DNA of 64,000 bases. Origin: Shewanella aestuarii (GTDB taxonomy: Bacteria > Pseudomonadota > Gammaproteobacteria > Enterobacterales > Shewanellaceae). Within the stretch, counting starts at the first letter, position 1. Every line of letters starts with the position of its first letter. The notes under the pieces were generated by a model. The model was not told the origin of the DNA, did not search any database, and was given only the letters and a program-made list of their open reading frames with translations. The DNA is taken from assembly GCF_011765625.1 (NCBI RefSeq), contig NZ_CP050313.1, forward strand, positions 2,786,501 through 2,850,500, read 5' to 3'. This document shows positions 38,036 through 47,843 of this stretch, in pieces. The position numbers and the translations under genes are program-made.

Positions 38036-40744
38036 TTACTGAACCAATAAGCTTCTGCCTTTGCGCTTGCCGTCGGCAGAAACAGCACGCACATGCACTT
38101 CACCGTCTACCGCAACGGGTTGCAGATAAGGCTGCCACCCTTTGCCTTGTTGTTGATATTCAATTTGTAACCCAGGAAAAGCAATATTGGCAAACAACTG
38201 ACCATTCTCAATTTTGGCGCCAACGGTAGGCACACGATATGCAATTTCGGCCTTATCTAGCTTGAGTAGTTCTTTGTGGCCTAGATGATTAGCAATACGC
38301 TGCCATTGCTCTGCTTGTTGTTGACGCATTGAAGCACTAAAGTGTTGAGTTGTTTGATTATAAACCGCACCTTGCGCTTGGTATGGCACTTCCCAACTTG
38401 GTTTGTGCCAAGCACGTTCGGCAAGCATTAATAACCGAGGATAGATCATATATTCCACCAGCTCGTCACTTCTTAAGGTTTCGCTCCAAAGTTGGCCTTG
38501 AATACCACTAAACTGCGCACCATTTGTCAACGGGCCGCTAATTAACTGCCCCTTGTCATCCAGTTTCGGTCTATCATCGGCTTCAAATGGATTGCCTTCA
38601 ATATCCAACCACTGTTCAGCATTAGCGGGTAAATTACCCGGCATAAAGCTAAATATATGCTGACTATTTAATGCCCTAGTTGCCCAATAATAACCATGCT
38701 CTTTAGGATCAGCCTCGTAAGGAAAATCAAAATACAGCACTTCAGGATTAGACAAAATGGTGGTCCAGCCATTATTGGCTTGCTGGTGAGCTCGCTGATA
38801 ACCTTTATGAGAAATCACATCCCAAACGTTGCTTTGTGAGTTTTTCGGCATATTGGCCACATTGGTGTGGCTCATACCGTCACTCCAGCCAGCGGGTTGA
38901 ATGCCTTTTTCAGCTAACATATTGGCGACACGTTCGATAAAGTAAGCACCCACTTGCTTGATATCAGTTACACCATAAGTGTTATTCGCAATAAACGCTT
39001 TACAAATGGGTGATTCAAGCCAAGCACCGGCGGTTTCGTCAGCGCCAATATGATAAGTTGTTAATGGCTGGCCCGCTTGTTGATGCAGGGCTGCAATTTC
39101 GCTAATCACTTTATCGACAAAATGATAAGTCGACTCCATGCAGACATTTAATGTGTTGTCATTGTAATACTGAACAGAAGAATACTCGGTCGGATCATTA
39201 GCATCGGTAAGTAAATACTCATTGGCGGCTTCGACCTCGCCTTTGGCCATCAAACTGCGGTAGCGAACATCCATTGATTTAATGGCTGCACGAGAATGCC
39301 CAGGCATATCCATCGACGGGATGACCTGAATTTGGCGTGCGTCAGCAAATTTAATAATTTCAATATAATCTGCTTTGCTGTAATAACCATTCACCTTACT
39401 ATCTGCAAATGGCCCACTGCCAAGCTGAGGTAAGAGGCAACTGTTTTCAGCCAAATCATGACAACGCTTACTGCCCACATTGGTTAATTCTGGCAGACCA
39501 TCAATTTCTAATCGCCAGCCTTCATCATCCCCCATATGCAAATGCAGTTTATTCAGCTTATAGGCTGCCATTTGATCAATTAAGTCCAACATAAACTGTT
39601 TACTGTGAAAGTTACGTGACACATCCACATGCATACCACGAAAATCATACCTTGGCTCATCTTCAATCTTCATTGAATTAACCGTTAAGGTAGTTGGGTT
39701 GATAAGCGAAGTTAATGAAGCAATAGCGTAGCTAAAACCACTCACATCATTGGCTTTAACCTCAATTCCCTTCTGGTCAATGGCTAACTCATATGAACCC
39801 GCTTTGTTAACTTGTGATCCACCGAGTGAATTAAAACTGACTTTAACACCGCCCTTTTGCTGGCTAACACCTATTTTAGCTAAGCGATCAACTGCCGCTT
39901 GAATGCCCAGTTGATCAAGGCCCAACTGGCTGAAATTGGTATCATCAATATCTATACCTGCTTGCAACGACACTGCGGCTCCGTCGGCTGCAATAAGTTG
40001 TTTTGTTGGTGTAGGTAAAATGGAATTAATGGCTAATTCGGCATTTGGAGAGACTGACTGATTGTTAGCATACAACACACTAGACTTAGCCCACGCTAAC
40101 TTATCTGTTTCACTGCGCTGATATTGTCTTTTAGCATCAACAAAATCTTCAACATAAGGTCGCACTTCCATACCCGTTTCAGCATCGATTTGTAATTGAG
40201 TACTGGCAATAATTTGCGGAGCTAACGCTTCACCATACTGATTTTTGGCCACAATATAGTAATTAGGCATGGCATCTGTTTCAGATAATTGCCATAACTC
40301 GCCACGAAAACGCAATGTTTTAGTGATACCAGCTTTAAAGCCCTTGAACTTATCGCTTGGAGTTATGCGATGTAAATCACCTTGAACCCGCTCAATATTG
40401 AATTCATCAGATAAAACGGTTTGAACAGGTCGCATCTGGCTAAAATAGATTTCCCAATTTCCCAGCAGCATATCGTTGTTACTGGTAAAGTCGATTTCAG
40501 CAATAAAGCAGCGTTCGTCAGGTTTAGCATTTTCAGGGCAAGCTTCTTGGGGAAGATTTGTCACTAAGCGGTATTTGATTAAAACAGTATCAGCGAACTT
40601 CTTTACACTTTCAGCATACCAGTGTTCAGATGTGGCCACCTCATTAGCTTGAACAGAGCCATTGGATGAATTTGAATCCACCGGAGAACATGCCGCCATG
40701 GTTAATGACATCATAATGGCACTGAGTGCCCAAGTTGTTTTCAT
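38036..40744 (-). CDS. Beta-N-acetylhexosaminidase (GH20 chitobiase), lipoprotein
   Basis: A 902-residue GH20 enzyme that removes GlcNAc from chitooligosaccharides. The signal peptide ends in a lipobox (MAAC, about Cys19), so it is an envelope lipoprotein. Order: chitobiase N-terminal CHB_HEX domain (about 40-190), GH20b domain (about 220-370), TIM barrel from about 373 with the catalytic Asp-Glu pair in IGADETAGAW near residue 565, and a C-terminal CHB_HEX_C domain from about 825. It is divergent from the TSUP gene; the 624-bp gap between them holds a NagR-type site and a short terminated unit. No ordinary promoter was seen directly upstream. Confidence 0.94.
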   Translation of the reverse strand: MKTTWALSAIMMSLTMAACSPVDSNSSNGSVQANEVATSEHWYAESVKKFADTVLIKYRLVTNLPQEACPENAKPDERCFIAEIDFTSNNDMLLGNWEIYFSQMRPVQTVLSDEFNIERVQGDLHRITPSDKFKGFKAGITKTLRFRGELWQLSETDAMPNYYIVAKNQYGEALAPQIIASTQLQIDAETGMEVRPYVEDFVDAKRQYQRSETDKLAWAKSSVLYANNQSVSPNAELAINSILPTPTKQLIAADGAAVSLQAGIDIDDTNFSQLGLDQLGIQAAVDRLAKIGVSQQKGGVKVSFNSLGGSQVNKAGSYELAIDQKGIEVKANDVSGFSYAIASLTSLINPTTLTVNSMKIEDEPRYDFRGMHVDVSRNFHSKQFMLDLIDQMAAYKLNKLHLHMGDDEGWRLEIDGLPELTNVGSKRCHDLAENSCLLPQLGSGPFADSKVNGYYSKADYIEIIKFADARQIQVIPSMDMPGHSRAAIKSMDVRYRSLMAKGEVEAANEYLLTDANDPTEYSSVQYYNDNTLNVCMESTYHFVDKVISEIAALHQQAGQPLTTYHIGADETAGAWLESPICKAFIANNTYGVTDIKQVGAYFIERVANMLAEKGIQPAGWSDGMSHTNVANMPKNSQSNVWDVISHKGYQRAHQQANNGWTTILSNPEVLYFDFPYEADPKEHGYYWATRALNSQHIFSFMPGNLPANAEQWLDIEGNPFEADDRPKLDDKGQLISGPLTNGAQFSGIQGQLWSETLRSDELVEYMIYPRLLMLAERAWHKPSWEVPYQAQGAVYNQTTQHFSASMRQQQAEQWQRIANHLGHKELLKLDKAEIAYRVPTVGAKIENGQLFANIAFPGLQIEYQQQGKGWQPYLQPVAVDGEVHVRAVSADGKRKGRSLLVQ

Positions 40745-40963
40745 AACGTCCTCTTATTCCTTTTCAGTCTTGTTGTGAAGTGGCTTTATATTGTTATTTT
40801 TATATGGGTTGTAATTCTGGTTTACTTGTTTGTTCATTCCCTAGCGTACTGTGACAACCAGTTGAGATTTTATATCAAACGGATCTGATTTCATCCTTAA
40901 GTCTTGCAATCTAAATAGTAGTGCGACTAAGAGGTCTGTTACCAAAGTCTGTGGATTTTAAGT

Positions 40964-40997
40964 AAAAAAAAGCTGGGCCATTAAAAATGTGCCCAGC
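40964..40997 (-). terminator. Isolated intrinsic terminator upstream of the GH20 gene
   Basis: Minus-strand stem GCTGGGC/GCCCAGC with a 12-nt loop followed by eight Ts. It sits 220 bp upstream of the GH20 start and faces the same way, so it can only end a short transcript coming from the operator region at about 41.1 kb, or act as an attenuator for the GH20 gene. Confidence 0.75.
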
Positions 40998-41003
40998 CTA
41001 TAC

Positions 41004-41099
41004 TCATATCTGGGGAGAGAATAAAAGTATATAAAATAGCCAATGTACGCCCGACCGCACATTCACTATAAATGCATAATGCAGAGACCTCTTCCACAT
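41004..41099 (-). CDS. Candidate 31-residue small protein between NagR site and terminator
   Basis: ATG TGG AAG... encodes 31 residues: a basic start (MWKRSLHYAFIV) and a hydrophobic end (VHWLFYILLF), which could be a single membrane segment. An AAGG lies 8 nt before the ATG, the stop is 6 nt before the terminator at 40964-40997, and the NagR-type operator is about 35 bp upstream. However, a TATAAT box (41098-41103) overlaps the start codon; if that is the -10, the product would be a non-coding RNA of about 125 nt. Either reading is inference; I do not recognise the sequence. Confidence 0.3.
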   Translation of the reverse strand: MWKRSLHYAFIVNVRSGVHWLFYILLFSPQI

Positions 41100-41132
41100 T
41101 ATACTGACCTTAACAACAACATTTCCACAAGC

Positions 41133-41150
41133 AATGACAACGCTGTCATC
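41133..41150. promoter_or_regulatory. NagR-type operator in the hex/TSUP divergent region
   Basis: AATGACAACGCTGTCATC, 17 of 18 positions equal to the consensus seen at the other sites. It is 390 bp upstream of the GH20 gene and 219 bp upstream of the TSUP gene, so it could serve either, or the short unit between them. Confidence 0.7.
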
Positions 41151-41368
41151 TGTTAACTTACCTAAGTTTTCAACTAAGATCTATAACTTTTTGACATTTT
41201 TAGTACTTTATATAATCAACTTAATTTTTTACCTTTTAATTTCATTGACTTAATACTTACATTACACGCACATTTAGTCGCAACCTGCTAACAATATGCT
41301 CATGACAAGCCAACAAGTCACTGGTAGGATAATCACCACTTACAGTTTTTATGCGATGACTACTCTTT

Positions 41369-42274
41369 ATGCTGGCCTTAACTAAGCATTTTTTTACCCG
41401 TTTCCCTCCTGGCATTATTGTTGCCATCAGTCTACTTTTTATACTTTGGCTGCAATGGGCATTAAAAACAGATAACTTTTCCCAACTGGTTTTTAGCCAT
41501 GGCGGCTTTATTTTACTCGGTGTTATCGGCGCTATTTTTGCCAATTCATCGGGTGCAGGTGGAGGAGTTATTTTTATTCCGGCGTTTTCTGCATTGGCTT
41601 TTAGTCCACAAGAAGCGATTAGTACCTCTTTTTTAATCCAATGTTTTGGCATGACCGCAGGCTCGCTAACGTGGATACACTATTACCGTAAACAACATCA
41701 TAAAAATCGTGAGTGGCATGGCTTTGTGCCCTTCGTATTGTGTTGTGCACTCTTCTCAATAGCAGGGTTATGGTTTAGTCACATCAACCACTTTACAGCT
41801 CCTGTATCGTTACATCTTAGTTTTAGTTTATTTTCTATTAGTCTAGGCTTAGTCATTATTTTCAATAGTTTAAGATCTATAAATCAAACTAGACAACCCA
41901 CAAAAAAACACTTAATCATCGATGGTCTAGCATTAAGCGGAGTCAGTTTTATCGGTGGGATTATCACGGCTTGGCTATCTGTAGGTGTGGGTGAGATTAT
42001 TGTTATTTACTTAATGCTGCGAGGCTACTGCACCAAATTATCTATCGCTACAGGTGTTGTTGTCAGCGCAATTACCGTTTGGTCAGCAACACCGATAACC
42101 TTAAGTGAGCAGTCACTAGCTAACTTTGAAGTACTATTATTTGCAGGCCCGGGTGCTTTAATTGGCGGTTTAATTGCGAAAAGAATTGCCCTACTGTTTT
42201 CGGTAACCAAACTTAAATTGTTTTTCTCATTTTGGATTATCTTTACCGGCAGTGTGATGCTGGTGATTAACTAA
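41369..42274 (+). CDS. TSUP family (TauE/SafE) transporter
   Basis: A 301-residue membrane protein with about eight to nine helices. The two half-repeats of the TauE/SafE family are seen: GGFILLGVIGAIFANSSGAGGGVIFIP near residue 46 and SGVSFIGGIITAWLSVGVGEIIVIYLML near 190. Family members export sulfite, sulfoacetate or other organic anions, but the substrate here is unknown. Being inside the GlcNAc block and divergent from hex across a NagR-type site, it may deal with an acid product such as acetate, which is speculation. The initiating ATG has no strong ribosome site. Confidence 0.82.
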   Translation: MLALTKHFFTRFPPGIIVAISLLFILWLQWALKTDNFSQLVFSHGGFILLGVIGAIFANSSGAGGGVIFIPAFSALAFSPQEAISTSFLIQCFGMTAGSLTWIHYYRKQHHKNREWHGFVPFVLCCALFSIAGLWFSHINHFTAPVSLHLSFSLFSISLGLVIIFNSLRSINQTRQPTKKHLIIDGLALSGVSFIGGIITAWLSVGVGEIIVIYLMLRGYCTKLSIATGVVVSAITVWSATPITLSEQSLANFEVLLFAGPGALIGGLIAKRIALLFSVTKLKLFFSFWIIFTGSVMLVIN

Positions 42275-42519
42275 TGAGCATGATGGGTGTATATCTTGAT
42301 ACATCAGATTGAATAATGACATTGATGCTACTAGCTATGGTAATAAATAACTCATCATTTAAGTTTACGAAAACCTGTCAACAGCATTATTTTTTGTAAA
42401 ATAATTACTTATCGCAAAGGCTGCCTCATCCCGTCCATTTCCTTTTCGCCATCTCTGTTCATTTATTTACTTTGATTGATTACACAAACGCAGACAGAAC
42501 ATTAAACCTCAAATACAAA

Positions 42520-42541
42520 AATGGCGCCGAAAGGCGCCATT
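42520..42541 (-). terminator. Terminator after sapC
   Basis: AATGGCGCC/GGCGCCATT with a GAAA-type tetraloop, then TTTTG on the minus strand. The rest of 42275-42519 shows no gene. Confidence 0.85.
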
Positions 42542-42564
42542 AGCTTTAGTATTTAAGCGACTCA

Positions 42565-43266
42565 CTAGCGCCCTAATACTTCCATACGAGCTAAACGATT
42601 AACTTGGTTTAACGAGCCTAAGTGTCCAAAAATTGGGCCGAGTAAACCGCGTTGTTTTAACGCTAAAAAGTCTTCGTCAGACAAGGCGTTAAGCTTTTGC
42701 TCATCAATAATATATAGACCATTGATATTACGTTTTTCACCCGCTACATCAACGGTTAATGTTTGGCTGATCAACAGCTCTTTTTCTGCTAAGAAGCCCA
42801 AAATGCCACGGGTTGCTTGATCTTGCTCAAAGTTGGTGATTAACGCTTTTTTACGCGCTTCTAAATATGGAGTTTCTTTTTCACCATCAAATAAGGCTTC
42901 ACCTTCTTCTTTGCTAACTTCATTAGCTCCTTCACGAATGCCAATCCACACTTTGTCTTTCACTTCTGGGTTTAGTACTAAACCTAATGGATAATCGCGC
43001 ACAACAGCAGGAATATATAAACCAACCCATTTACCATCTTTAACGCTAAGGTTTTGACCTGGTTTTAGGCCTAACATAGCAACAGATTGAAACTCACCGG
43101 TTTCATTGTTTTTAACAAATACAATTGGGTATTCAGTGGCTGCACGGCCAATTTCGTGCAACGTTACTGGTACTATATGTTGGTCGGCTATATGAGAAAA
43201 ATCGCTGGCTTTAATCTTTAATTGACCGTGTTTAGCTTGTTCTAATAGCGTGATCTGGCTTGACAT
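42565..43266 (-). CDS. SapC family protein
   Basis: A 233-residue protein of the SapC family. Segments EIGRAATEYPIVFVKNNETGEFQSVAMLGL near residue 37 and the later GLYIPAVVRDYPLGLV are characteristic. The name comes from a Campylobacter S-layer-associated gene; biochemical function is not known. In GlcNAc or polysaccharide loci of marine bacteria SapC genes often lie beside TonB receptors and halogenase-like flavoproteins, as here. It follows the halogenase gene by 195 bp. Confidence 0.85.
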   Translation of the reverse strand: MSSQITLLEQAKHGQLKIKASDFSHIADQHIVPVTLHEIGRAATEYPIVFVKNNETGEFQSVAMLGLKPGQNLSVKDGKWVGLYIPAVVRDYPLGLVLNPEVKDKVWIGIREGANEVSKEEGEALFDGEKETPYLEARKKALITNFEQDQATRGILGFLAEKELLISQTLTVDVAGEKRNINGLYIIDEQKLNALSDEDFLALKQRGLLGPIFGHLGSLNQVNRLARMEVLGR

Positions 43267-43461
43267 TTGGGCTCCTTGAGGCGCTTCTCTTTCAATGTGA
43301 TAACTGTTAATTCAGTTGATAGTTATTGTTATATCGTGTTTCTTACTATTTTGATATCTGAAACTACCAAGTTAGTCAGCTTTTTCAAGCTGCAAGTGTC
43401 ATTTTTTACACTTTTAGCGACTACTTGACTAAATAACAGGCAAAAGTCGCAGTTATCTTCA

Positions 43462-44985
43462 TCAGACCTTTTGTAATCCATAGCGATAAATTTTATTTAA
43501 TAACTCACGATGCTTTGGCAAATGGCCTATTAATTGGTCTGCACGTTGGCTAATTTTGTCGGCATGGTGTTTGGCATTAGTTAGTGATTGAGCATCGAGT
43601 TTTAACACTTTTGTATTAAATTTCATTCCATATAAAACATACAGATAGTTTTCTAAATTAAACACTTCGAATTTAGAGAACAAGTCTTCTGACAATGGAG
43701 TGTATGACCGCCATAACGCTAATTTAGTTTGTAGACCTTCAGGAATGGTATTAGGGTTGCGGTTATCATGCCAAAAATCAGAATCATTTCTGTCAGATGC
43801 ACAATAATGTAACTTTGCGAACTCGACTACTCGCTCCCATGCGTAGGCCATGGTTTGATTAAAGCGCTTAGCAAGGCTTTCACATTGATTTCTATCCGTC
43901 GGAAAACGATTGGCCAAAAAGCCTGCTGCGAAGTCGGTAAGCATTATAGATGTAGCTTCAATCGGTTCTAAAAAACCTTGAGCCAAACCTAATCCAACAC
44001 AATTTTTAGCCCAAAATTGTTGACGATAACCGACATTCATCGGAATTTGACGATAATTATATTTGTCTAACTGCCCGCCAAGGTACTGATTAAGCTCTTG
44101 CTCAGCACTGCTATCATCCATGTGAGCATGTGAATAGACTAACCCCACACCTCGTCGTTCAGTTAATGCAATATCCCAAATCCAGCCCGCTTGATGGGCG
44201 GTAGCTTTAGTAAATGGCGGAATATCTGCCTCTACCCCAGTTGGTACTTGGACCACAATCGCTTTATCAACAAATAGCTGCTTTGATTTATCAACAAACG
44301 GCACCTTGAGTGCCTTAGCTAATAAGATTGACTCAAAGCCACTACAATCAATATAAAAATCATATTGTTGCTCACCCAAGGTATCTAGCACTAACGACTT
44401 AATACTGCCATCAAGGTGCAATTTGGTATCGATAACATTGGCTTTAATATGTTTAACTTGAAATTTGTCTTGGGCATTATCAGCCAAAAGAAGAGCAAAT
44501 TTGGCTGCATTTAGATGATAAGCATAACCTTGTACGGCTTGATATTCTGGTGTGGTGATAAGTTTTGGTGCAAGTCCTGCTTCGCATACAGAGAATTGGC
44601 TCGACACCATTTGAGCATAGGCGCAGGTCGAGTCGTTCAACCAGTAGTCGGTTAAATCATCACCAAAAGCAGATGGTGGGTCAAATAAGTGGTGATAAAA
44701 ATTATCTTTGCCATGGCGATTTTTATCTAACCAATTTTGAAATCGAATTGACTGCTTAAAGGTGACATCACAACGCTTAATAAATTCTGTTTCACTAATG
44801 CCAAAACTTTGCAGCGTTTTACGAATAGCGGGAACCGTACCTTCACCCACGCCAATGGTAGGAATGTCAGGTGATTCAATTAAAGTAATTTGAAAGCCGC
44901 AATTCGCCAAACGTTTGCCTAAATGATTAGCAGCCAGCCATCCGGCCGTGCCGCCGCCCACAATTGCGATTGATTTAATTGTCAT
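43462..44985 (-). CDS. FAD-dependent tryptophan-halogenase-like protein
   Basis: A 507-residue flavoprotein monooxygenase of the tryptophan halogenase family. The FAD motif IAIVGGGTAGWLAANHLGKRL is at residues 6-26, PTIGVGEGTVPAI follows near 42, and the halogenase GWxWxI motif appears as AGWIWDIAL near 271, with CVGLGLAQGFLEPIEATSIM near 334. The lysine essential in true halogenases cannot be assigned by eye. No biosynthetic cluster for a halogenated product is adjacent; it sits between a TonB receptor and sapC. Its role in sugar uptake is unknown. Confidence 0.88.
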   Translation of the reverse strand: MTIKSIAIVGGGTAGWLAANHLGKRLANCGFQITLIESPDIPTIGVGEGTVPAIRKTLQSFGISETEFIKRCDVTFKQSIRFQNWLDKNRHGKDNFYHHLFDPPSAFGDDLTDYWLNDSTCAYAQMVSSQFSVCEAGLAPKLITTPEYQAVQGYAYHLNAAKFALLLADNAQDKFQVKHIKANVIDTKLHLDGSIKSLVLDTLGEQQYDFYIDCSGFESILLAKALKVPFVDKSKQLFVDKAIVVQVPTGVEADIPPFTKATAHQAGWIWDIALTERRGVGLVYSHAHMDDSSAEQELNQYLGGQLDKYNYRQIPMNVGYRQQFWAKNCVGLGLAQGFLEPIEATSIMLTDFAAGFLANRFPTDRNQCESLAKRFNQTMAYAWERVVEFAKLHYCASDRNDSDFWHDNRNPNTIPEGLQTKLALWRSYTPLSEDLFSKFEVFNLENYLYVLYGMKFNTKVLKLDAQSLTNAKHHADKISQRADQLIGHLPKHRELLNKIYRYGLQKV

Positions 44986-45147
44986 ACGGTTACCTATCTT
45001 ATACCAAATTGAGTAAATAGAAGGACATGCTAGTTTATAAAAAATTCGAAAATGGCAGCTTATTTTATTAATAACATCCGCTTATCGAAAATAATTTTAT
45101 GACCAAATACCGACTATGCTTGGTAGTAAAAATTATTGCCATATAAA

Positions 45148-45171
45148 AAAGCCCAGCATAGGCTGGGCTTT
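45148..45171 (-). terminator. Terminator after the TonB receptor gene
   Basis: AAAGCCCAGC/GCTGGGCTTT, 4-nt loop, T-run on the minus strand, 17 bp after the stop. It implies that halogenase and sapC expression depends on read-through or another promoter. Confidence 0.9.
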
Positions 45172-45187
45172 AATTATCTCTAACAGA

Positions 45188-47785
45188 TTAGAAGCGTAAG
45201 TTAACACCTAACTTGTAACGCGCCTCACCTTCAAAGCTCCAAGCTGGGTAGCCACCTTTTAGCTCAGGTTTAACTTCAGCATCATCTGGTGCAACACCTA
45301 ATTGAACGCTGTCTTCTTCAAGTAAGTTAACCACTTCAAATGTGATACCTAAGTAATCAGTAATGTTGTAGCTAGCACTTAAATCTAAGGTACCAAAATC
45401 TTGGTGTTGACGGTTACCATAGAAGCCTGGTAACTCACGCATCATGTACTCACTACGCCAGTTATAAGCAACACGAGCTGAGAAATCATTCATCTCATAG
45501 TAGCCTACTAAGTTAACTGTGTGCTTAGAAGAATCTGAGAAAACACTTACTTGATCTGGGTAGTTTTCTGCTGCCGCATCTGAATCAGCAAAGGTGTAGT
45601 TAGCAGAGTAACCTAAACCGTTGTCAAAACCATCTTGAATTTGCAGTTCGAAACCTTGTATTTTTCCACCTGTACCATTCTTTTTACCCGAAACAGTCCA
45701 GTTATCTTCACCTGAATCAGGGTCAATAATACCAATACTTTCATTTAAGGTTTGCGAAGATGTTACAAATGAGCTCACATCTTTAATGAAGTAAGAAATC
45801 CCCATTAATCCGTCTGGGCTAAAGTACCATTCAACCCCTAAATCTGCTTGAGTGGCTTTAAATGGCTCAAGAGCAATGTTACCTGTGTTGACAACCTCGT
45901 TACCGGCTGTGCCATCGCTGTAACCAACAAGTGCAGATGAAGCAAACATATCAGCATAGTTGGCGCGTGAAATGACTTGCGAAGCTGAAGTACGAATAAT
46001 TACATCAGGGGCAACATCAAAGGCAATGTTAATGCTTGGTAACACATCATCGTAACTGGCTTTCTTAGTACTTAACTCATCAGCATAAGTGCCATCGGCT
46101 TGTAATTCATAGTAATCAGATGATGCATCTGTTGAAATGTAACGCAAACCGAAGTTACCACGCATGCCTTCTGCTTCGAAATTCGCCATTAAATATAATG
46201 ATAAGTTTTCTTCATTGATGGTGCCGTAACCAGACTTGTAAACAGCTCCATCTTTAGAGAAACCATCAATTGCCGCTTTAGCATCACGTAACATGGCATC
46301 CATTTTAGGCTTAGGTAGTGTAAAACCTGCACCAGATGAAACTTGACCGCCATAGTAAGCTGATGCGTCTTTAGCAACAATATCTGATCTCACATTAGCT
46401 GGCAGAGTTAAGGTGCTAACGTCATGATCAGCATAACGGATACCGGTTTTAAATGAGGTTATCGCGCCTAAATCTGCTGGAATGGTGAAATCGAATTGTG
46501 CATAAGTTTCTTCATCAGAGTTTGGTTGCTTTTTCAATGCCCAACCCGCTGGTGATAATTGATCACCAAAGTCATCTGCAGTGAAGTTTTTATTAGCAAT
46601 ATCAATTTTAATGATTTTGCCAGTTGCATCATAAGTACCAGCATAATCAGCAGCTGTACCTAACCAGAAACCATAGTTAGCAGTTAAATCTGTACCACCT
46701 TCAGACTTGGTGTTACCTACACGACCTTCAAGAGTAAAGTTGTCGTTTTCGTATTCAAAATTGAAGTCGTAAGTATTTGAGTCCATGCTGGCTTGACGAG
46801 CCCAAGTTTGTGCCCAACCAGGGTTAGCGCCATTTCCGTCACGACGATAAAAAGTACAGGTACCTAAAGAGTTACGCTTTTCACACGCTTGGTCTTTATC
46901 ATCTGGGAACATTACAAACAAAGAAGTGTTAGCATTGTTCGCTTTCATATCTAGACTCATAATGTCTAGACCAAAACTTAAGTTATCAGTTGGGCTATAT
47001 TGGAATGAGCCATTGATTGCTGTGCGCTCACGCTCTTGTTCAAATGTGGTAGGTACAATTTCACCCCAACCAATTAATGACTCAATGCCATTACGTTGGT
47101 AAGCGGTTTCTGAATAAGCACCAGAAAGAAGGAAGCCAAAATTTTCTTCTTCATTTTTCCAGCTATATAAGCCAGAAAGCTCAGGATCAGTCTCTTCTGA
47201 AATTGTGCCATAGTCGCCTTTAGCACTTAAAAATAATGAGTTAGCATCTAAATCAAGTGGCTTACGTGTTTTTACAATCACGGTTCCGCCAACGCCGCCT
47301 TCAGGAAGATCAGCTTGAGATGACTTGTAAATTTCAATACCGCCAACCATTTCAGATGGTAATAAGCTGTAGTTAAAGCTGCGGTCAATCGCTTGCTGAT
47401 CATACCAACCGGTAGATGCAACTGTGTGGCCATTAAGTAGTGTACGCGTTAGACTGCTTGAAGCCCCACGAATTGATACACCTTGACCTTGGCCAAATTG
47501 ACGGCTTACCGCAACACCAGGAATACGGCCTAATGACTCCCCAACGTCACCATCAGGAAATTTACCGATGTCTTCTGCAGTGACTGCATCAACAACTGAG
47601 TTTGAAAAACGCTTCTCATTCACAGAAGCTTTCATTGACGCACGCATACCGCGAACTTCAATTTTTTCAATGTTGTCGTCAACAACAACTTCATCTGCAG
47701 CGATAGCGCCAACAGAAACAACACTGCCAAGTAGGATTGCGATGTTAGTCGCTAGTACATTTCTTTTAAAGGTTGATGGTCGCAT
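45188..47785 (-). CDS. TonB-dependent receptor, probable chitooligosaccharide/GlcNAc type
   Basis: An 865-residue outer-membrane receptor. A signal peptide (ending about residue 29) leads to the plug domain (about 40-160) with the segments VTAEDIGKFPDGDVGESLGRI and GVSIRGASSSLTRTLLNGH, followed by a 22-stranded barrel to the C-terminal Phe (YKLGVNLRF), as needed for outer-membrane insertion. It resembles the large Alteromonadales/Caulobacter receptors that import oligosaccharides. The NagR-type operator lies about 60 bp upstream of its start. The substrate is inferred from context only. Confidence 0.93.
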   Translation of the reverse strand: MRPSTFKRNVLATNIAILLGSVVSVGAIAADEVVVDDNIEKIEVRGMRASMKASVNEKRFSNSVVDAVTAEDIGKFPDGDVGESLGRIPGVAVSRQFGQGQGVSIRGASSSLTRTLLNGHTVASTGWYDQQAIDRSFNYSLLPSEMVGGIEIYKSSQADLPEGGVGGTVIVKTRKPLDLDANSLFLSAKGDYGTISEETDPELSGLYSWKNEEENFGFLLSGAYSETAYQRNGIESLIGWGEIVPTTFEQERERTAINGSFQYSPTDNLSFGLDIMSLDMKANNANTSLFVMFPDDKDQACEKRNSLGTCTFYRRDGNGANPGWAQTWARQASMDSNTYDFNFEYENDNFTLEGRVGNTKSEGGTDLTANYGFWLGTAADYAGTYDATGKIIKIDIANKNFTADDFGDQLSPAGWALKKQPNSDEETYAQFDFTIPADLGAITSFKTGIRYADHDVSTLTLPANVRSDIVAKDASAYYGGQVSSGAGFTLPKPKMDAMLRDAKAAIDGFSKDGAVYKSGYGTINEENLSLYLMANFEAEGMRGNFGLRYISTDASSDYYELQADGTYADELSTKKASYDDVLPSINIAFDVAPDVIIRTSASQVISRANYADMFASSALVGYSDGTAGNEVVNTGNIALEPFKATQADLGVEWYFSPDGLMGISYFIKDVSSFVTSSQTLNESIGIIDPDSGEDNWTVSGKKNGTGGKIQGFELQIQDGFDNGLGYSANYTFADSDAAAENYPDQVSVFSDSSKHTVNLVGYYEMNDFSARVAYNWRSEYMMRELPGFYGNRQHQDFGTLDLSASYNITDYLGITFEVVNLLEEDSVQLGVAPDDAEVKPELKGGYPAWSFEGEARYKLGVNLRF

Positions 47786-47843
47786 CTTCGTTTCCCTTTC
47801 ATAACTTTATTATGTTTTTAGTTTACATAACCATTCCAGAAGG

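Noticed and set aside
40964..41171. A riboswitch upstream of hex
   Set aside because: Only one simple stem and a T-run are seen; no known riboswitch core (for example glmS ribozyme motifs) could be recognised.
41257..41652. 131-codon minus-strand ORF covering the start of the TSUP gene
   Set aside because: It is mainly antisense to the well-supported TSUP gene; its composition (many Lys, Pro, Ser) is that of a shadow frame.
46189..46380. ORF inside the TonB receptor gene
   Set aside because: It lies in another frame of a clearly coding gene and has no ribosome site or recognisable protein features.
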